A DNA stretch of 64,000 bases, taken from positions 15,531,053 through 15,595,052 of the forward strand of contig JADWOT020000001.1 of NCBI GenBank assembly GCA_036345935.2, read 5' to 3'. Origin of the DNA: Taenia hydatigena. Lineage: Eukaryota > Platyhelminthes > Cestoda > Cyclophyllidea > Taeniidae. The notes beneath the pieces are model-generated. The model did no database searches. It saw nothing but the letters and a program-made list of their open reading frames with translations, and was not told where the DNA came from. How positions within the stretch are numbered: the stretch's first letter is position 1; every line of letters begins with the position of its first letter. Positions 1 to 13,620 of the stretch are shown one piece after another. A program made the position numbers and the translations under genes.

Positions 1-3000
1 AATGGCATGGGTAAAAGTGGGTCAGTGTTGGCGACATAAGGAACGATATGATTGTGAAAGCCAATTCATACTGCAAGTACTATGTGCAGCAAACATGGTA
101 AAGGAGTTGCAGAACATGTTAATAAATTGCGCAGCCTTTCTTCCGTCGTCTGTTAACTCACAATCAGGAAATGGAATCCACTTGTCCATTTTCCGCGACT
201 TTTGTCACCCACCGTCTGATGCAGATGCAAACCAGTCGTTTCGTCACTCCTGTCGCAAACGCCCTTCACTGGGGTTCCTAACGCAGCAAATTCTGACTAT
301 TTTAGTCAGATTGTTTGAAAGTGGAACTATTGATGGCGTTGAGTCTATTACGCAAGTAATTTGACCGAACTAACTGAGTAAGCTTTAAAAAAGTGAATTC
401 AAAACCAAATCATCCGGTATCCGTGCGTCTCATCAACAGCGCGGACGCTTATGAGTGAATGCAGCTCTTCGACGCGAACGGCAATCCAACTACTGTTAGT
501 CAAACCATTACTTCTACTGTCTGCACACAGGTACTTGCACTTAGATACCACCAATTACGAATAATTCAATTAACCCTACAATTGGGAGTGTTTTTGATGT
601 ATTTTATTACGGTATGCAGGCACTTTAGTTGCGTTTCGCCATTATGGAATCGTATAAGCAGAACGTTGAAAATAAAGCATTTGTTTTCGATCACGAAATT
701 GGGAGCATTTACGTAATTTCGAAGAGAAGTAGCCATCGTTTCTTCTGCTGACTCCAAAATCGTTTGTGCGGTCATTAAATGGGAAATCAACTCCATTAAA
801 TAGTAGTAATATTTTGCTTTTTCAGCACCGTGGATATATCCGGATGAAACGTCGACGGTAAATGATCACTCACCTGGTCACCTAGAAGGAGGTCTGCCGA
901 AATTTCCAGCCATGCTGCACGTTAATGAATTGTCCCTTCCTTTTAAATCCTATAATTATGCGATTGATTTGGCAAAGGCGCATTTATAAGTAATGGTTAA
1001 AGTGAACAATTTAAGGCATATGTGGGTAGAGTATGAACCCTGGTCTGCATGAAAGGATTCTGATAAATATCCTGCCCTAGGATTTGTCTTGGACAAAACG
1101 AGTATCACAAATGTACGTATGGTTTCAAAGCACCTTAGTTTTCCATGTAATGGGTAGGAGTGAACACAAGACTCAATTCCATAGGGAAGCCAACAAGAAG
1201 GGCGTCGGCGCTATCGGCTACGAAAACAAAGGTTAATTGAATGCATTTATGCGATCGCATAGATAGTCAACACACATTTGCCAATACCTGTACGCTTAGT
1301 CTAGAGGGGTAGATCAAATCGACATGTCTAAGGAATAATAAGTGTGACGAAAATGCGTGCCCCTTCCTTGCTCGATTCCATTTCACACAATCGATACATA
1401 GTCACCCACTTCCGTCATTTCCTTGATGTCACAGGGCTCCTAGACCATTATATGTGGTATAAGTCTGTGTCCCAACCAAGCGTATCCCACAATTTGACAC
1501 TGATTTTGGTAATCAGCCACGAAGGCATCATGCTAAAGTAAACGACTCTGAAGTAATTCCTTGTCGTCAACACTTACAAGTGTTGGTAGCGTCGGAAGAG
1601 TTCTGTAGTGCGTCTGCTCTTCAGCTCTGATGCATAGATGGAATGGGGTGACGTGCCACAGTTCAGAGTCGGTCTTTGAGATGATGATAACTTTCAAACT
1701 GGCAAGGTGCAGTGATCGTCTTTGTTTTAATCCTTACGCCATGCTTCATGATTCTTTACCTCTACTGCTTTATCTTTGTCACCGTTTGTCCTTCCGTTCA
1801 ACTAGGTGGCTCCATTGTGTAGCTTATTTTGCTATGAATTTAGCCTTCAACCGTTGTTTCTCATCATGCTTGCACCATTCTCTGTGTTTCGTCCATGTGT
1901 TTGCGAATTTTAAGCCATTTCCTTCTAACCCTTGCGCTCAAGCTGTGAACACATTTTTTAAATAAGGACACGGTATCCACTTTAACCCCGGTGCTGAACT
2001 TGAATTTAAATATGCATCTCAGTAGTTTCTTTACGCTGGCCATATTTCTTAACTAAGCGAGTTCATCAGATTCGCCGCAAAATGGTTTTCGCATGCCACG
2101 TATGCCAATAAACCCGTTTGAGTGGCTAACTGCCTAGTGTTTGAACGTGGTTGGGAAAAGCCGCTAGAAAAACTGTGCTTTGAGGTCAATTTTTGAAGAA
2201 AGTAGCGTAATTTAAAGGCAATTGCTTTCTTCCAAATCCGATATCCAGAGCCTCCTCAGCCCAAGTAATACGCTGGTTTAATTAAGCATTACGCTTGTTA
2301 CGTAAGTAATAACCGCTACCAGACCTTTGCAATGCTCTTCACTTTTTGCGACTTGTTCCATACTTCTATAGAATGCATTCTGACGTCTGCAGTCCCCAGT
2401 CTGCCTGTTTGTAATCAACTTAACTTTTCTCCTTTTGCTTACTAGCGTTTGGTCTTGTGCCAATCTGCTATCGCCTCTGAGGATAATATCGTGAGATAGA
2501 ACAAGCTCGGCTCATTGAAGCTGGCACATCATGCCTACAACTCCTCCCTTAATGAGTGATGAAAAGCCCGGTTTCAGCGTGATGACATTTTTTGCTTGAG
2601 ATTAACAAAAATGGCAATTTTTAACTTTATTATAGGGGTCTAAGTAAAAACCTACACAAAGTAGTGGTAAGTTAAAGCACAACAGGAGTAAAGAAAAAGT
2701 GCCTTAAGCACTCAACGACGATATTGCTAACATTTGAAGACGATTGGTTGGATGGAACATTCGTGCAAAGCAGGCTGAACGAAAGTGCTTTAAGACTTCT
2801 CTGCAGCTACATGCAGCCTTTACTCCTGCTGCCACTCTTGATGCACTAACATACTCGCTGTATGGTTTTGGTGGCACTTTAATGAGTCACATATCAGTGC
2901 AAACTAATCTAGCCCTAGAGGTAAGCAAAACCCAAGGGTGGCAGCCAATTGTAAAGTCAAGCAAAATACATTCAACATTCCTAAACTGATCACAATAAAT

Positions 3001-6000
3001 AGCCTAATTGCAGAAATTTAATTTTGTAGTACATCCCATGACTATCATGCCACGTTAGGGAAATTTGAAAAAAAGGAATGGCCAATTGTAAGTGAAAAGA
3101 AAATCACGCATTGATTTTGAAGCTGATGGAAAGATTCTACATGGTTATTGTGAATATTTTGATAAAACATCGTGAGTGGGGTAATATTACAAACTAATGA
3201 CTGCCGAATATTCAAATCAGTGTATATGAATGAGGATAGCAGCCTCCGTACGAGTTAGATGCCAACGAAGTGGTAGTTTGGTTTGGGGATGTAATTGCCA
3301 GCGCTCAGCGACCCAGCCAATGTCTTCCGGGTTCTTCATCATGTCAACGCATTCTAGTTGGTGCATAGTTTGATAAACTCTGATAACTTACAGTTACTAC
3401 TCTTTGGGAAAATGGTAGCATAAAACTGAGTAGTCACGATTAAGGTTGAAACTTGCATGAACTACTCACCAAATGCGTATTGCAAGCACTAGCATATTTC
3501 ACTCACCATACATAATTTTAAATAGTGGCACATCGCCAAGTCCTTTTACATGGATGGATGCCTGGCGATTGATTACCCTTACTAGGAGAACATCTTTGGC
3601 ACATAATTTATGCCAAAAAACTGCATAAAATGGGCGCAAGGGCAGGGAGCGCACTTGATTTCAAGCATCCGCCAGGGATGCTAGAACCATTTTACTAAAG
3701 TGGAAAGACGGATAAATGGGCTAACCGAAGGAGTCGTTGTCTGAACTAAGGCTTGTGAGATGAGTAGGCTCCTGCAAACTTCTGCACTGGAGTGGTTTTG
3801 GAAAACATGCCGGATTCTGCTAAAATATCAATGACTTGAAAGGGAACAAATATTAGGCCCTTTAAAAGCCATAGGCATGACCTTAGATCCTTCGACAATT
3901 ATGATATAACAATCAAACATGACTTGAATTGACATGCTTAATCTACTACATTGCTTTGCAAAGTTATGGCCTGCAACTTCCAAGAAAACTGTGCATGATG
4001 CGCTACGATTGGGTCGATGCAAATTATGCCGCACTTTCAACGCTACCTATTAATGCACTTTTGCCAACATACTCACTATCAATTTTGTTTGTTTCGTCTG
4101 TTTTCGAAATGCTACACTACTAGATAATGAGAGGCTCCAGGATGGTAAAGCAACCGATCGCGAACACAAGCCGAAGTGATTAACTGAAAAAAGGTGACAA
4201 CCTCACATTAAATGCGATCTCACAGAAGCTAGCGTGAATGAGTGAATCCCAGGTATCACGTAGTTTTCGATGGCACAAATGTCAGTTGGCACGCCGAATA
4301 AGCTACGCCTCCTGTTTGGTGTTTGGTTGGTTACCAATCCTCCAAGTGAGAGAGGTAATGACAAGAGGATTATGCGATTGTCTAGCATTAAAGGCACTCA
4401 TGCACTTTGTGTTGCAACGGAAAAGCAGGTGACATCCCCCAAACCCTTCAACGCTGGCCACTTCACCCACTGTGGAATTCGCTAGCCTGCTAAATTGCTA
4501 ACGCATGGGCAACTGGCTGGCTGGTAAGATAAATAACGAGCAAGTTGGACTACCCAGTTATCCAGTCGGAGACATAGGCAGCTAATCATGGAATGCATAA
4601 TAACCACTTTGACTTCTGACCTGCCATTTAACACGTCCACATCCTAGTCAAAACAAACGTTGCCTGACCCTCTCCTTACTTGCCACAACTCCAGCATAAA
4701 GCAGCCTAGGAGGCGTGTAAGCTGTTGTTCAGAGCAATCCCTTCAATCCATTTTGGAATCCATATTTGCATACTGTGTGAGGCACTTGTTGGGATATTGA
4801 TAAAACTAAACAAAAGGTGCATTATGGGACCCTCGACAGACATGAACTGCATAATGTGACACAGTCTCTTCACATCGTGTAGGGCATATTGGGATGGCAT
4901 TGTGCGTTTTGAGCCATCTTAGTTCCCGGTCGGTTATTGTTGACGTGTGAGGAGGTGTGAATAGGAAATAGCCTATTTGTGCACCCCTGCTACTTCTATC
5001 CTTAATGGTTCATTAGCCTTCCTTATTGCTGTAGGGTGGATATGGATGAACCTGCTACCGCTCTGGGAGGAAAATCTACAAGAAGGAGGTAAGCGAAGTC
5101 ATAGACTGCATCGTGAAGATTAGAGCGCTCAAGCATTTGGAGTATCCATAACCTCATCCTCCAAAGGAATGAATAGGATTTGAGCCACTCGCAGACGCAA
5201 ACACCATGTAGTAGTAATGAAGAGCCCTGCTTGCAATTTGCAGGCGTCATCGACATCAGTATGGTTATCTTTCTTGCTTCATCCGAGCGCTGGCGGCAAG
5301 ACTGAAGCGCTCAAAGCTACTCTAATTTGCTTGTACTCTACCATATTTCCTACTCTTCCTCTTCTTCATATCATCAGTAGTTTATTATGTCCCCACTTTC
5401 TCTGCGTTTGAATCTGCTATGTCCAAGGCACCTGATGACCTTTTTTCAGCCTCTACCCGCCTCTTCTTTCTTCAATTGCACAAATTTAAGTAATGTTTTC
5501 ATCACATTCGGTGTCTCTATTCCCTCTTTATTCGAACAGAATCCGGTCAAAGGTGATAGTACAAGTAGTGGTGGTTTAGGTAGAATATAGGAGCGCGAAT
5601 GCGAACATTTCATTGCGTTGTCATATTCTCTACGTGTAATCAAGCCTTAATTATTTACGCAATTTCCTAAGTAAATGCGTAAAAAATTGATGCTGTTGTC
5701 AAGACATTTGTTTGCTTTGGCAGTGTGTTAAATGATTTGTTAAGATGATACCGATGGAGTCTGATTAATGGGGTCTGATTTGTGTCAACATGCTTCTAAC
5801 TCTATCGAGTCAATGTGCAGTCTTATTCTTCCAGATAAAACGGCTTTACCACATGGATTTGTTTCATTTGATCATGGGTCCGCCATGGAGAAACGGAGGA
5901 TGTCAGCAGAAGGAATGAGGGAGAGATGGATGTCGTGTAGTTCTGTCTCTCCTCCTAAAAGCTCTCTAGGAGAGTAGCAAACAGCAAAAAAGGACTTTGT

Positions 6001-8721
6001 TATGGAGAAAAGTGTCATCTGTCCCCTCTCGAAAGAGAAGTCATTGCGGCAGAGATACCTTGATCACTGTGCGCTGTTATGCTTGCCACGCAAGCTATTT
6101 TAAACTTCTGGCAGGACGGGACCACCAACAACACTCAAGGTAGTTCATTTAACTGCTCTCAAAAGTAATTGTTCTTACTTGTAGCGCAAAATTTCGCCTT
6201 TACGAATGCTTCGTTTTACTAGATGCCGACGAATGCGGAGGACGTTAGTGATTTGCACTGTTGACGCCATTTTACCACAATTTGCGGCGAATTCTTCTTG
6301 TGTGTGTTTGCAGATTGGGGCGGACTTACTCCTAATCCGCCAATGCAGAACGGTGAAGGTGGCCAATGGAAAGTCCGCAAACGTTGCATCATTGTGTAAT
6401 ATAAAGACAGTCAGAGTGAATTCAATCAACTACTGCCGGTCTCCTCGCTGGACGGTAAAATTTGCCTCTATTAAATAAAAGGACGTTCTTGTCGTGTAGA
6501 AGTGTGAGACAGATTGTTTAACTCGTGATCATTATTTGACAAGCCCTTTCTATCAGTCGCCATAATGGATGGGTAGGATGATTAGACTGCTCAACGACGG
6601 TGTCAACTATTATTTGTCAGGATAGAGCACCCACATAGTGATGAAGACACTCCGCCGTCTAGTAGACCAGTCTCGACAGAAGGAGACGACGTTGTAGTGC
6701 AAATGTATTAAATATTGCCGGAAGAGGATGCGGAGTACCAACCCCTTCACGGTTCTATTGCACGATGGCTTCCGTTCACCTTCTTATTGCTAACCCACAG
6801 TCAAAGGCAAAAACTCGTCTAGAAAGTGAGATAGATTTGCCAATAATGGGTAAAACATTCTCTGAGGGATGAAGTTTTAAAATAATATGAAGGCGTCAGG
6901 CCTCCTCCGTGTCCAACGGCATCGTAGGCATTGGTGCAAGCAGTTCTTTAAGAGCGCTACACAGGCAAATGGACCAAGTGGGTGATGCTAAACTTGCGAC
7001 ACCTAAGGCGCTTTTAGAGGGCCTTATATCACAGTGATCACATCGCTCCAACCTACGTTGAAGGGGTCCCAGTGGAAAGAATCCACAATGATATCGTAGG
7101 TCCTCTACCATTGCTCTACTAAGGCAATCTCGATATGATAGACTGCTTATGAAAGCGACTGAAACTAAATCCATGTATGCACAAATCATTAGTTTGATCA
7201 CTTCAGCTTTTTCCATTAAAAAGCACGGGATTTGTTGGCATAGAGCGCGCTATTCGGTTGATATCAATCAGAAACGTAACTTCTTAAGCTGGTTTTTTTA
7301 GTTGAAGATGCAAGACCTCCACACTGCAAAGACATGCACATAAACCTGTCAAAATCTTTCGCCGAATGCGTGAATAGGGATGACTGTGATCTAGGCCTTG
7401 GACGCATCATGTACTTGTCAAACCAGTCTAGTATTCTGAAGATCGAGAAGGAAGGGGAAATCGGTGCATCTGCTGACAAGTTTTTGCGAAGAAAACTTTA
7501 TAAAATCACATAATTCACTGAGGAGTAAGTTGAAAGCAAAAGTGCTGCAAACAGGTGACAAGGAGTGTTTTTGTTTGCTCAACTTCGTTGCTGATAATGA
7601 AGTAACTTATCAGTTTGCTCTTCTCCCCCTCACGCCTCGTTGTAAATTTCATCCAACTTCAATCTGTGGTCGACGGGTCAGAGTAAATGATGACGGCAGT
7701 AATATGGCCAATCCTGGGAGACGACAAATTAGAAGAAACGCGTCGATTAGCTTTTGCTGTACCCCTGTTCATTCCTTATCCCCATTGCTGCACAACAACC
7801 ACGATATAGTCAGGCACTGAGTGATGGGCATCGGTGGCATCCCGCTTGTCCCCTTGTATGGCATGCTTAGGTTTTCTTAATTGCTGTGACACTAATACTT
7901 ACTAGTTCCACCTTGAGGACTATCCATTAAAGGCTTGTATATTCCACCGAGGGAGGTGGCAGTGTCCCTATCACTTGTGTTTCTGTTGAGTACGCGTGCA
8001 GCTGGTTGAACCACCTACAACTTCAGATATCGACGCAAATTATCGTAGAGTTGATTAATTAAGTAAATAGCCCTTGTTAGGTTAGTTTAAACTGGTTTGG
8101 TGATAATTAAGGTTAGTTTGGATTCGCCTGTTTTCCAAGGCACTGTAAAGGCACACACTTTGCAGTTTGCATCAATTTACCCACTATTGTAAAAAAATGA
8201 ACATCTGTTCAAGATTGCAGCCACCCTCCACATTTTATACTGCATTAATAACACATCCTTCACACTAATTCGCTGAATCACATGTCACAGAATGCTCCTC
8301 TATTCCAATTTGATTGTGCTCCAATTACGGCATCCAAAATTCCAACAGGTTTATCATTTTCGATTTCATGTAAACAAGACAAAGTTATGCAAAATAACAA
8401 GACCGTTAAAATTATTTTCTGATGTGGTGCTGCCAGGACCTCTGCACGTTCTTCCAAACACTTTGAAGTAGCACTTGAGAATCTCAGTTGGTCGATGGAC
8501 TTTGCCGATTGGCTGGATAAAAGAAGTGATCATACCTGGCTAGTGATCCCTTGTCACCTAAACTAGGCTTCATTTAAGCAGTTGTTTTTAGATCTTACGT
8601 AATAATGTCTCAGGTAGGTCTTATTGAATCTGCGTCCGTTGCAAGGCTCTACTATATCCTTTTGATGTTTATTTTCTCTGCGAACGCCACTGGAATTTAT
8701 CAGTAAAAGCACTATTTTTAG
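1..8721. other. Gene-free stretch, no supported feature
   Basis: Only short open frames (up to about 120 codons) occur, on both strands, without recognisable domains or convincing splice frames. A minus-strand frame at 6175-6429 ends in a donor-like CTACAA|GTAAGA, but I recognise no protein in it. I saw no RNA gene or clear repeat. Confidence 0.5.
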
Positions 8722-9543
8722 GAGGGAACAGCCAATGCACAAACGCACCTAGCTTCTTGGATGTTTAAGACTTATAACGAATTCAGCCTGAATTGCATGA
8801 AATGGGTGGATGGATACATCTGTCTGATGCTTTTTGATGAGAGAAATCAAATTTTGCGCAATAGTGCGGGTAATACAGCAGCGTATTACGACCAAGAAGA
8901 AAGGTTCTTTCGTCGGCTTCCGTCGCAAGTGCTCCCTGCTTATATACGAGGTCCCATAAGCTGTGTGATCATCACGCCGTGTCGTTGCGCAAGAATGCCG
9001 CCATTCAAAATCACACGATACAAATGTGATTTGTCATTGTTACATTCTGCTCCCCCCATTCGTCTCTACTTGGATGTGTCATCGGATATCCCATACTTTT
9101 CGAACCAGTGGGGCCGATTTTTGAGGACGGGAGATGTTGCTCTACTGGACACGTGTGAGTGGTGGGAAGGAGTTGAAACGGTGGGGCAAAGGATGCAACT
9201 GAGCGATTATGACTGTGTCATTTTATATCTTGATTATTTGGATTTCGAACGTCGGGGGTGTGGACACCTAAACGCGCTAGGTGATATCCTTGCGCAAAAG
9301 CAAACAATTGTGTTGACTAACACGATGTGAAAAATGTCGGTTCCCTATCCGAATTTGGGCTGCATGGAGAGGACTTTTGAGGTCTTAGGCGGTTTCCAGT
9401 TTCCCTTCTTCTGGAGGCTATTTCAAAACTGGCGCATTTGGTGTAATAGGCGGCAGAACAATTTGACGATCGATTTTGTAGAGATATTACGCTGGGCCTG
9501 TCTCAAAGTCATGTGGAGTAGGAGAAGGACTCAACGCGCCTAA
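8722..9543 (+). CDS. Unidentified long reading frame interrupted by one TGA
   Basis: The frame is open from 8722 to 9327, stops at TGA (9328-9330) and continues in the same frame to TAA at 9541-9543. That is 273 codons with one stop, the longest such stretch in the window. The first Met is at 8761. The product looks protein-like: WVDGYICLMLFDERNQILRN early, then YLDVSSDIPYFSNQWGRFL, TGDVALLDTCEWWEGVETVG, DYDCVILYLDYLDFERRGCG and AQKQTIVLTN. The acidic, aromatic-rich, regularly hydrophobic pattern suggests a folded globular domain. I recognise no family, signal peptide or membrane helix. An AG acceptor-like site (CACCTAG, ending near 8751) lies ahead of the Met. It may be an intronless gene with readthrough, an exon ending before the TGA, or a recent pseudogene. 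Confidence 0.4.
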
Positions 9544-11644
9544 GTATACTTACCATGTGCCAGTCTATGGCGTCATGCTGTAGAGTGTTGAAAAGCTTAA
9601 AATGAATGCTATTTTATTATACTTGAATAGACCTGCACCTTTATTCATGGGGGAGGGGGGGTTAATTCGGAACGAAGTGGAAGGTGTTTTGTGATTGACG
9701 CGTGGCGGGTTACAATATATTGGCTTGGCGTTGTTCTGTACATGGAGGCGTTTTCGTAGGCCAAAGTGGTGACAACGTTACTAGCCACATCGAAGTAGAC
9801 GCTGGTGATTCACAGTAGTGCTGTGGTGCATCACCCCGCAGCCGCCGCGTAACTTGAACTGGCTTAGGGAACGCTGTGCTGGCGCTTCAGCATCGCATGT
9901 AATTTTGAATCAGATAAAATACACGAGTGTTGAGTGCATGTGATTTGTTGTCGATTCGTTTCCTCCTGCTGTAAGTTCTGATGTTAAGCAACACCGATTT
10001 CACCTCATGTTGATTAACCTTAAGCCCGCCAAATGCTGCTCAAATGAGGGAATATCAGCTTAAGTCCGGTGATCTTCACGACTTGTGACCCACAGTCGTA
10101 ATCATAATCAAACGATGCTCTCCATCGATCGCATCAGCGATATCAAGTGGAAGTACCGATGCCCGTAACCATGGCCAACGTGCAACTGATGCAAATTTTC
10201 CAGCAGAAATGCAGGCCACTAAAGCAGTGACAGTTGAGAGTTGAGATGCAAGGTAGATTAATGAAGTGTAAATGCATTTGTGGCAAAGCAAACATAACGC
10301 AACCTGTCTAAAGCATCTGCAAGGTCAATCATGCTTTCCCCAAAGAAGCAATAGAGGAGTGATTCGAATATTTTAAGGCACAAGATACACAGGAAGCACC
10401 TGCTGCTTTGAGCATCAATTTGTGAAATCAAAATACCACTTTAGTGTTAGTCAGCAAACAGACCAAAGCAAAATAGAAATGCTGCAATAGTTGACAACTT
10501 CCCCTACGCTGTTGATATGCTGAGGCTCTTTCAATAGTATAGAGGTTCGCTTAGCAAGATGAACAATATGCAAGGAAAATTACTGAACAGCGGTGTTTGC
10601 GGTGTAAGTCTTTACAATGAAAAATTCTAATGGAACAAAATCCTCTTGATAAAAACCGCTTAGCTATCGTAGATTTCTGATGCGTAGAGGATAGGCATTT
10701 CGTACCTTATCATATTTCTTACAACAAATGTAGTTATGAATGCGTGCGTGTAAGACTGAAGAAAAATGTATATGTGTGCATTTCTGCAAGTGAAGCAGCA
10801 TTCTTATGCAGGCGAATTTATCAAAGCGAATGCAAATGCAAATATAGTAGACAAAATGGGGTTACAGATGTTTAAGGATCGTCAGTTTCATTCGGTGTGC
10901 ATGCGGGAGAGGTGACACTCCCGCCTTTCGTCATCCTACATCACATCATGTTCGACTTAATGCAGGCGCTGCATCTCGTTCATTAATGATGTGATTAATT
11001 GTATGTTATATCTTCTTTCGGAAATGATAAGTTGGACAAAAACTGTCTACACAAGCATACATTTAAGCGAAGTTTACTTGAAGAACCACTCTTTTTGCCC
11101 TCAAGGCAGTTGATGAGACCTGGGGAGTTTTACCACAAAATTGCTATAAATAAATATGAGTTCCTACTCACCATTCTTTCTGGTGAGGGATCAACGTGTG
11201 TCTACTCCTGTGTGCTGCCATTTGTTCCTTTCGCTTAGCGCCTGATTCGGTAACTTGAATTCGCTTCTGGTAAGGGCTTCAACTGTGTACTCATATATTT
11301 ATTGCTACCAGCTCGTGTTGAAAGTGTCATGCTAGTGTGAATGAGAGCAAAGTGAAACTTAAGCTCATTCGGAAGGTTGTAACTAGTTAAAATGACTACA
11401 ACCTGAACATGCGGACTTAATTCATAATTAGATAATCGGCCTGATATAAAGCGAATGTCGAGGTTGCTGATCATAACCCGCAGAGGAGCGTCCAATACAC
11501 AATGCAGAACGTGGTAATCTGTTTTAACCCATTGTTCAACGCGCACTCGCAAAGCAGCCTTGACTGGAAACTACCTGTCAATGCGCTCAAATCAACGTCA
11601 TGGTGCTTAATTATTTTGGCATCAGCGCTGAATCGCCGATTGTT
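9544..11644. other. Gene-free stretch before R1 copy 1
   Basis: No supported gene. A minus-strand frame at 10076-10291 is open for 71 codons but unidentified. Confidence 0.5.
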
Positions 11645-13620
11645 GCATTTGTTAACGCTTCTCCTCAGTAGTATCACAATACTCACTCGACTTGTTTCAT
11701 TAACAGCGACCACCTCTGCCTTCATTGCCGACATAAATCCATTCAATTCCTTTTAGTTTTGACACAGGCAGCTCGCTGATCATTAAGTGCAGAAGGCTGC
11801 ATAATGCAAATCCATGTATTTTAATCGTGCATAATGTTTTTTGTGAAAATTACTCCCAAATAAATAATTGCTATTAAAATTCTTATCCTTATCACATAGA
11901 GGCAGGAACGTAAGATCAAAAAGTGTCACCGTCTTTGCAAAGCCACGATTTCAAATATTCTGAAGGTACTACAGGAATTGAAGGTGCTCAAGTGGTTCGA
12001 CTGCCTGATACTCTTGATTGCTGTAGATGGGAGCAGAGCGTACGAGCCTCTCATCTTGTACAGCTATTTCATTGAGGATATTGATGTGGCTTTCAGTTTG
12101 GAACTCCAAGCACACTTATTATCCTCCCAATCCTGTTCCCGGTTTCTCGTTGTTGCAAGGCAAACATCTCGACCAACCGGTAGGTTTAAGTCTGTCCTAG
12201 GTTTGTTATGGCGTCCACCAGCCTGGTAGTAGTGTTTAATCCACGTCCCGAAAGATAGGGTAAATAAGGGAGCAGGTGAAGTGGAAAGGCTTGTATACCA
12301 CCTGCGTGAGGGCTAGAAGGCAAAGAACACAGAGTAATGTAATTACCTATGCAATAATTCAGGACGGTGTAACTGCAGGGGAGGCAAAAAAGTAATTTTT
12401 TCTTCTGCCTCACGAGGCGCATAATTCCTCCCAATCTGAACTCATATTCGGATGGTTGATATGAAGAATTCTGGAGCATTATACCTCCACACATCAATTT
12501 GCAGTACTTTTATTCCAATTCTCGAGTGAATATTGCCTCATCGTGATGATTTTCTTACTTATTGTAAGGAATGCTCATGGCTGCCTTCATTTTTACTCAT
12601 TTGTGAGTCAATTACCGACCGCAGCATTTACACCTTTACTTGCTGGAAATGGCGTCGATGGGCGGGTGGTGACTACAAGGCTGCCATACACAATAATTTT
12701 ATCAGCTATAATTTTTTTAAATTAAACCATCCATTAACTTCATTGATGCGCAAGTTGCAGACGCTTTAAAAAAACTTTTCATGCTTAGCGTTCTCTCAAA
12801 TACAACGCCATGTGTGACCGCAGACATTGTTGCTTTAACATTAGAGGTGGCTTTGTAAACGAGCGTGCTACTGGGACTTTGTGGCAGTCACATTTCATTG
12901 CGGTCGCGCAATACCATAATTTTAATACAATCATTACATTTTTTCATTCCTTTGAGACAGTTACGATTTCAAGTCTCAAATAAAGACGGATGCAAATAAT
13001 GCAATAGTTTTGAGCCAAATTTTAGTTCGCCTTAATGGTTCTAGAACAGAAAGTCATTGCCAATCCGCAGTACTTTAATGGTAGTGGAAGCGAAGGAAAG
13101 AATAAGCTAACGATTAATTGCTCTATGATAAGATATCGAATTCACTGCTTAGACTTTTGGTTGCACAAACCGTAATTTTGATCCATGTTGGTTGCTACAT
13201 AACTGTTAAGGCTTATTCCATGCGAGTCTTTCGAGCGCAACCTAAAGCTCACTATTTCATAATACCTGAGAATTTGGACAGAAGGTGCTAGGATGTCTAA
13301 TCTGCCCAACATAAACCAGCGTTTGTCCTTAGAATTTTACTATGGATTTAAGCGGTGGCTGATGCGTTTCCTTAAGCAAAATCTTTCTCAAATGAGAGAT
13401 AGTAAAATTTTTCGATTTGTGTTGTAAGTAGTGCACATCGCTCCTGGAGTTGATTTATCTTTTAAGCTATTCCGTGATAAGGTATGCGAGGTGAGGCCTT
13501 TTACGTGCGGTCGAAAATTTTCACGAATGGCCACTCGAGACCGCAGGCTGAAACTCACCACAGCGTATAAAATCCCTGATAGGCATGACATTGTTCTTTT
13601 AACGTTAATCTCATGCATAA
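11645..13620 (+). repeat. Dispersed repeat R1, copy 1 (about 1.95 kb)
   Basis: Its reverse complement aligns along nearly its whole length with 57020-58915. Anchors include ACATAAATCCATTCAATT (11732), CGACTGCCTGATACTCTTGA (11999), CATGTGTGACCGCAGACATT (12809) and TATAAAATCCCTGATAGGCA (13567). Similarity stays readable despite many substitutions and indels. Several open frames on either strand in this interval (such as 12186-12497 minus) are explained by the repeat. No terminal inverted or direct repeats, poly(A) tail or transposase/reverse-transcriptase signature is evident, so the class is unknown. Confidence 0.85.
11901..12105 (+). other. Peptide-coding-like block inside R1 copy 1
   Basis: The frame reads QERKIKKCHRLCKATISNIL, then LKWFDCLILLIAVDGSRAYE and FIEDIDVAFSLEL. 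Copy 2 keeps the same frame with mostly conservative changes. This is the best candidate for a formerly coding part of the repeat. I cannot assign a protein family. Confidence 0.35.

Noticed and set aside
9328..9330. TGA read as selenocysteine in the 8.7-9.5 kb frame
   Set aside because: No selenoprotein family is recognised, and I see no SECIS-like hairpin signature downstream. Pseudogene or exon end is simpler.
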